Below the pieces are notes generated by a model that saw only the letters and a program-made list of their open reading frames with translations, had not been told where the DNA came from and did not search any database. The translations under genes were made by a program, and so were the position numbers. A DNA stretch of 7,899 bases from Ilumatobacteraceae bacterium (GTDB taxonomy: Bacteria > Actinomycetota > Acidimicrobiia > Acidimicrobiales > Ilumatobacteraceae), in the NCBI GenBank assembly GCA_016650435.1, contig JAENVT010000158.1, forward strand, positions 1-7,899, in the 5' to 3' direction. Shown here piece after piece: positions 5,960 to 7,899 of this stretch. Every line of letters begins with the position of its first letter. Position 1 is the stretch's first letter.

Positions 5960-6832
5960 CTAGGGCTTGAACGCGGCTCGGAGGGCGGCGATGTGCGATG
6001 GGCCGATGCCGCAGCAGCCGCCGATCATTGCCAAGTCGAACTCGTTTGCCCATTGCTTGGCCAGATCGGCGTACTCGGCTTCGGGGATGATGTCGTTGAA
6101 CATCCAGTCGGGCATCGCAAAGTACCCCGACTCGGCGTACGCGCCGAGCGAGCCACGCCAGTGGTGACGGACGACGTCCAACGCCGGGCCGGTCACGTGT
6201 GGCGCCGAGTGCATCACCGAGACCATTGCCGGAGCGGACCTCAGCAACGATTCGACGAAATCATCGAGTGGCCAGTTGGGCCGTCCGAAACCGATGAGGC
6301 CTCCGTCGAAGTCCTGCTCGACCGCGATACCGACCCAGACCGGCAAGCCCGTTGCCGCAGCCGCCTCGACGGCCCACACCGAATAGTCGCCGTCGCGCAT
6401 CATCTCCATGGCGATCACGTCTGCGCCGGCCTTCACCATGCCCGTGGCCTTGGCCTCGAACAGTCGGCGGGCCTCAGCCTCCGGCCACTGACGAAGCATC
6501 TCGCTGCGATCACTGCCGGGAATGCCTGGCCGCATCACCGAGAACGAACCGGCCACCGGCACCGAACCATCGCTCGCCTCGCGTGCCAGTCTCACCGCCG
6601 CGGCATCGATCAGCGCTACATCTGCATCGCGACCGAAGTGGTTGAACAGCAGCGGGCTCGTCGCATACGTATTGGCGATCAGCACTTCGGCCCCGGCTTC
6701 GAGGTACAGGCGGTGGGCCTCGCGGACGATCTCCGGATGGGTGAGGTTGGCATCTGCGCACCACGTGTCGCCGTCCATCGGCGCGCCCAGCGATTGAATC
6801 AAGGTGCCGGTGCCACCATCGAGAATGATCAT
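5960..6832 (-). CDS. Homocysteine S-methyltransferase family protein with an altered zinc-ligand set
   Basis: The 290-aa product is a single-domain homocysteine S-methyltransferase barrel of normal length for the MmuM/BHMT-like group. These enzymes move a methyl group from S-methylmethionine, betaine or similar donors to homocysteine using zinc held by three cysteines. Seen here are ILDGGTGTLI at 3-12, IANTYATSP at 52-60, AMEMM with Glu143, and the C-terminal IGGCCGIGPSHI at 270-281, supplying Cys273 and Cys274. The usual first ligand, the Cys of an xNCxxP-like segment, is replaced by SVMHSAP at 205-211, giving His208 (codon 6209-6211). Either zinc is bound His-Cys-Cys or the reaction differs. 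The ATG at 6832 is chosen because it directly precedes the conserved strand; a longer frame would add 54 Arg-rich residues reaching into the divergent gene. The name should stay at family level. Confidence 0.85.
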   Translation of the reverse strand: MIILDGGTGTLIQSLGAPMDGDTWCADANLTHPEIVREAHRLYLEAGAEVLIANTYATSPLLFNHFGRDADVALIDAAAVRLAREASDGSVPVAGSFSVMRPGIPGSDRSEMLRQWPEAEARRLFEAKATGMVKAGADVIAMEMMRDGDYSVWAVEAAAATGLPVWVGIAVEQDFDGGLIGFGRPNWPLDDFVESLLRSAPAMVSVMHSAPHVTGPALDVVRHHWRGSLGAYAESGYFAMPDWMFNDIIPEAEYADLAKQWANEFDLAMIGGCCGIGPSHIAALRAAFKP

Positions 6833-6841
6833 CGTTGGGCA

Positions 6842-6847
6842 AGCTAC
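6842..6847 (-). promoter_or_regulatory. Candidate -10 box for the methyltransferase-family gene
   Basis: On the minus strand this reads TAGCTT, matching TANNNT, and ends nine bases before the ATG at 6832. No Shine-Dalgarno sequence lies in between. A transcript starting 6-7 bases downstream would have a leader of only about three bases. No convincing -35 element accompanies it. Confidence 0.35.
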
Positions 6848-6876
6848 CGGGTCGGCGCGCCCGCGATCACCCGACC

Positions 6877-6882
6877 TACAGT
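6877..6882 (+). promoter_or_regulatory. Candidate -10 box for the MDR oxidoreductase gene
   Basis: TACAGT matches TANNNT and ends three bases before the first of two consecutive ATG codons (6886 and 6889). Initiation 6-7 bases downstream would begin the mRNA at about 6888-6889. That would make the second ATG a leaderless start and exclude the first. No Shine-Dalgarno sequence is present. Confidence 0.4.
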
Positions 6883-6885
6883 GGC

Positions 6886-7830
6886 ATGATGCGCGCAGCA
6901 CGACTTCACTCCATCGGCGGCTCCCTTCAGCTCGACGAGCTCCCCGATCCGCAGCCGGAACCCGGCGAGCAACTCGTCGACATCGCCTATGCATCCGTTA
7001 ATCCGCTCGACGTGTGGATCACCCAGGGCTCGATCGGCGCCGCGGCTGCCAACCTTCCGTGGATCCCCGGAACCGAGGCCAGCGGACACGTCGGCGGCCG
7101 GCCCGTGCTGGTTCGCGGCGGTGGTCTCGGCGTCGTGCGTCACGGCACCTATTGCAGCAAGCTCGCCGCTCCCGACGACTGGCTTCTCGAAGTCTCCGAC
7201 GAGCTCGATCTCGCCCAGGTCGCAGCGATGCCGGTGGCGGGAATCACCGCGTGGATGTCCTTACACGGTCGTGCCCAGATCGGGGCGCTCGACCGTGTGC
7301 TGATACTCGGTGCAAGCGGAGGTGTTGGCGCGGTGGCCATTCAGTTGGCGAAGGCCGTCGGCGCCACGGTCTGGGGTCAAACTGGTTCGCCCAGCAAGGT
7401 CGCAGGCATCACCGCCAATGGCGCAGACAACGTGATCGTCGCCGGAGCCGAGGGCATCGAGGCTGCAGTCGCGAGCTACGAACCAACTGTGATCCTCGAC
7501 CCGCTGGGTGGACCGTTCACCGATGCGGCGATTGCATCGATCGCCAACAAGGGTCGCCTCGTTGTGTTCGGCACGTCGAACAACGAGCAGGTGACCATCA
7601 ACCTGCGCCGGCTGTACCGAAAAGGCGTCAGCATGTTGGGATACTCGGGCCTCACCGATACAGCGGAAGACCAGCGCACCGCGATGGACACCCTGCTGGC
7701 GATGATGGCAGCCGGATCGCTGCGCATACCGGTCGGCGATGTGCTGCCACTAGCGGATGCCGCCGATGCGCACGCCCGCATTCTCGAGCGGCGTGTCGAA
7801 GGCAAGATCCTTCTCGACTGTCATGCGTAG
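6886..7830 (+). CDS. Zinc-free MDR oxidoreductase (quinone oxidoreductase-like)
   Basis: The 314-aa product (313 if the second ATG is used) belongs to the medium-chain dehydrogenase/reductase superfamily and probably reduces a quinone or enone with NADPH. The N-terminal GroES-like catalytic domain covers about 1-125, with ASVNPLDVWITQG at 36-48 and PGTEASGHV at 61-69. The Rossmann domain starts at about 137 with VLILGASGGVGAVAIQLAKA, the nucleotide-binding AxxGxxG type motif, and runs to about 260. The structural-zinc cysteine cluster and catalytic zinc ligands of alcohol dehydrogenases are absent. The region after residue 69 (GGRPVLVRGGG) looks shorter than in typical quinone oxidoreductases, so the substrate pocket may differ. 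The in-frame TTG at 6835 is rejected because its 17 extra residues do not fit the family and overlap the opposing promoter. The gene diverges from the methyltransferase-family gene. The exact substrate is unknown. Confidence 0.88.
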   Translation: MMRAARLHSIGGSLQLDELPDPQPEPGEQLVDIAYASVNPLDVWITQGSIGAAAANLPWIPGTEASGHVGGRPVLVRGGGLGVVRHGTYCSKLAAPDDWLLEVSDELDLAQVAAMPVAGITAWMSLHGRAQIGALDRVLILGASGGVGAVAIQLAKAVGATVWGQTGSPSKVAGITANGADNVIVAGAEGIEAAVASYEPTVILDPLGGPFTDAAIASIANKGRLVVFGTSNNEQVTINLRRLYRKGVSMLGYSGLTDTAEDQRTAMDTLLAMMAAGSLRIPVGDVLPLADAADAHARILERRVEGKILLDCHA

Positions 7831-7874
7831 AAGCGGGCTCGGATCAGCGGCTCGTAGGTACTAGAGACGTGGCC

Positions 7875-7899
7875 ATGGCCAAACCCAAGCGCCGTCTGG
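7875..7899 (+). CDS. Possible start of a downstream gene, truncated by the window end
   Basis: An ATG at 7875 opens a frame reading MAKPKRRL to the window edge. A GTG two codons earlier (7869) is in the same frame. The basic start is unremarkable and too short for any family assignment. It lies 44 bp after the stop of the MDR gene, on the same strand. No strong ribosome-binding site is seen, which is usual for this window. It could also be chance. Confidence 0.4.

Noticed and set aside
5993..6889. Plus-strand open frame of 298 codons opposite the methyltransferase-family gene
   Set aside because: It is antisense to conserved motifs, with His/Arg-rich composition typical of a shadow frame.
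6833..6994. 54-residue N-terminal extension of the methyltransferase-family protein
   Set aside because: The extension is Arg-rich and lies across the divergent promoter and the start of the MDR gene; the conserved domain begins at the ATG at 6832.

Overview
The window is GC-rich, densely packed bacterial DNA. The sigma/anti-sigma pair resembles mycobacterial SigK/RskA, several genes have TANNNT boxes almost touching their ATG, and codon use is strongly G/C-ending. Together these point to an actinomycetote, possibly Acidimicrobiia; the lineage is an inference. No mobile element, tRNA, rRNA or CRISPR array was seen.

Layout. Bases 1-226 (+) are the last 74 codons of a subtilisin-like serine protease that still carries the catalytic-Ser motif. 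Bases 227-569 have no gene but hold two near-identical 49-bp repeats, each with a perfect 13-bp hairpin, and a smaller hairpin. Bases 4399-570 (-) form a two-gene operon. Its first gene is an 817-aa FAD oxidoreductase fused to a GcvT-type folate-binding half (dimethylglycine/sarcosine dehydrogenase type). Its second is a 456-aa berberine-bridge-like oxidoreductase that appears to be bicovalently flavinylated. A 196-bp divergent spacer separates this operon from a (+) operon, 4596-5911, encoding a SigK-like ECF sigma factor and its RskA-like membrane anti-sigma factor, which overlap by 4 bp. A shared hairpin at 5919-5958 separates that operon from a convergent (-) homocysteine S-methyltransferase-family gene (6832-5960). 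A short divergent promoter region follows, then a (+) zinc-free MDR quinone oxidoreductase-like gene (6886-7830). The last 25 bases may start another (+) gene.

How the genes may work together. The GcvT-fused flavoenzyme should strip N-methyl groups from an amine and pass the carbon to tetrahydrofolate. The berberine-bridge-like partner probably oxidises a related or downstream compound. The methyltransferase-family gene could also belong to one-carbon or methionine metabolism, but it is separately transcribed and has an altered metal-ligand set. The sigma/anti-sigma pair is probably self-regulating, and nothing in the window proves that it controls the neighbouring enzymes. The most unusual points are the twin hairpin repeats, the apparent move of cysteine chemistry from the sigma factor to the anti-sigma factor, and the His-for-Cys change in the methyltransferase zinc site.
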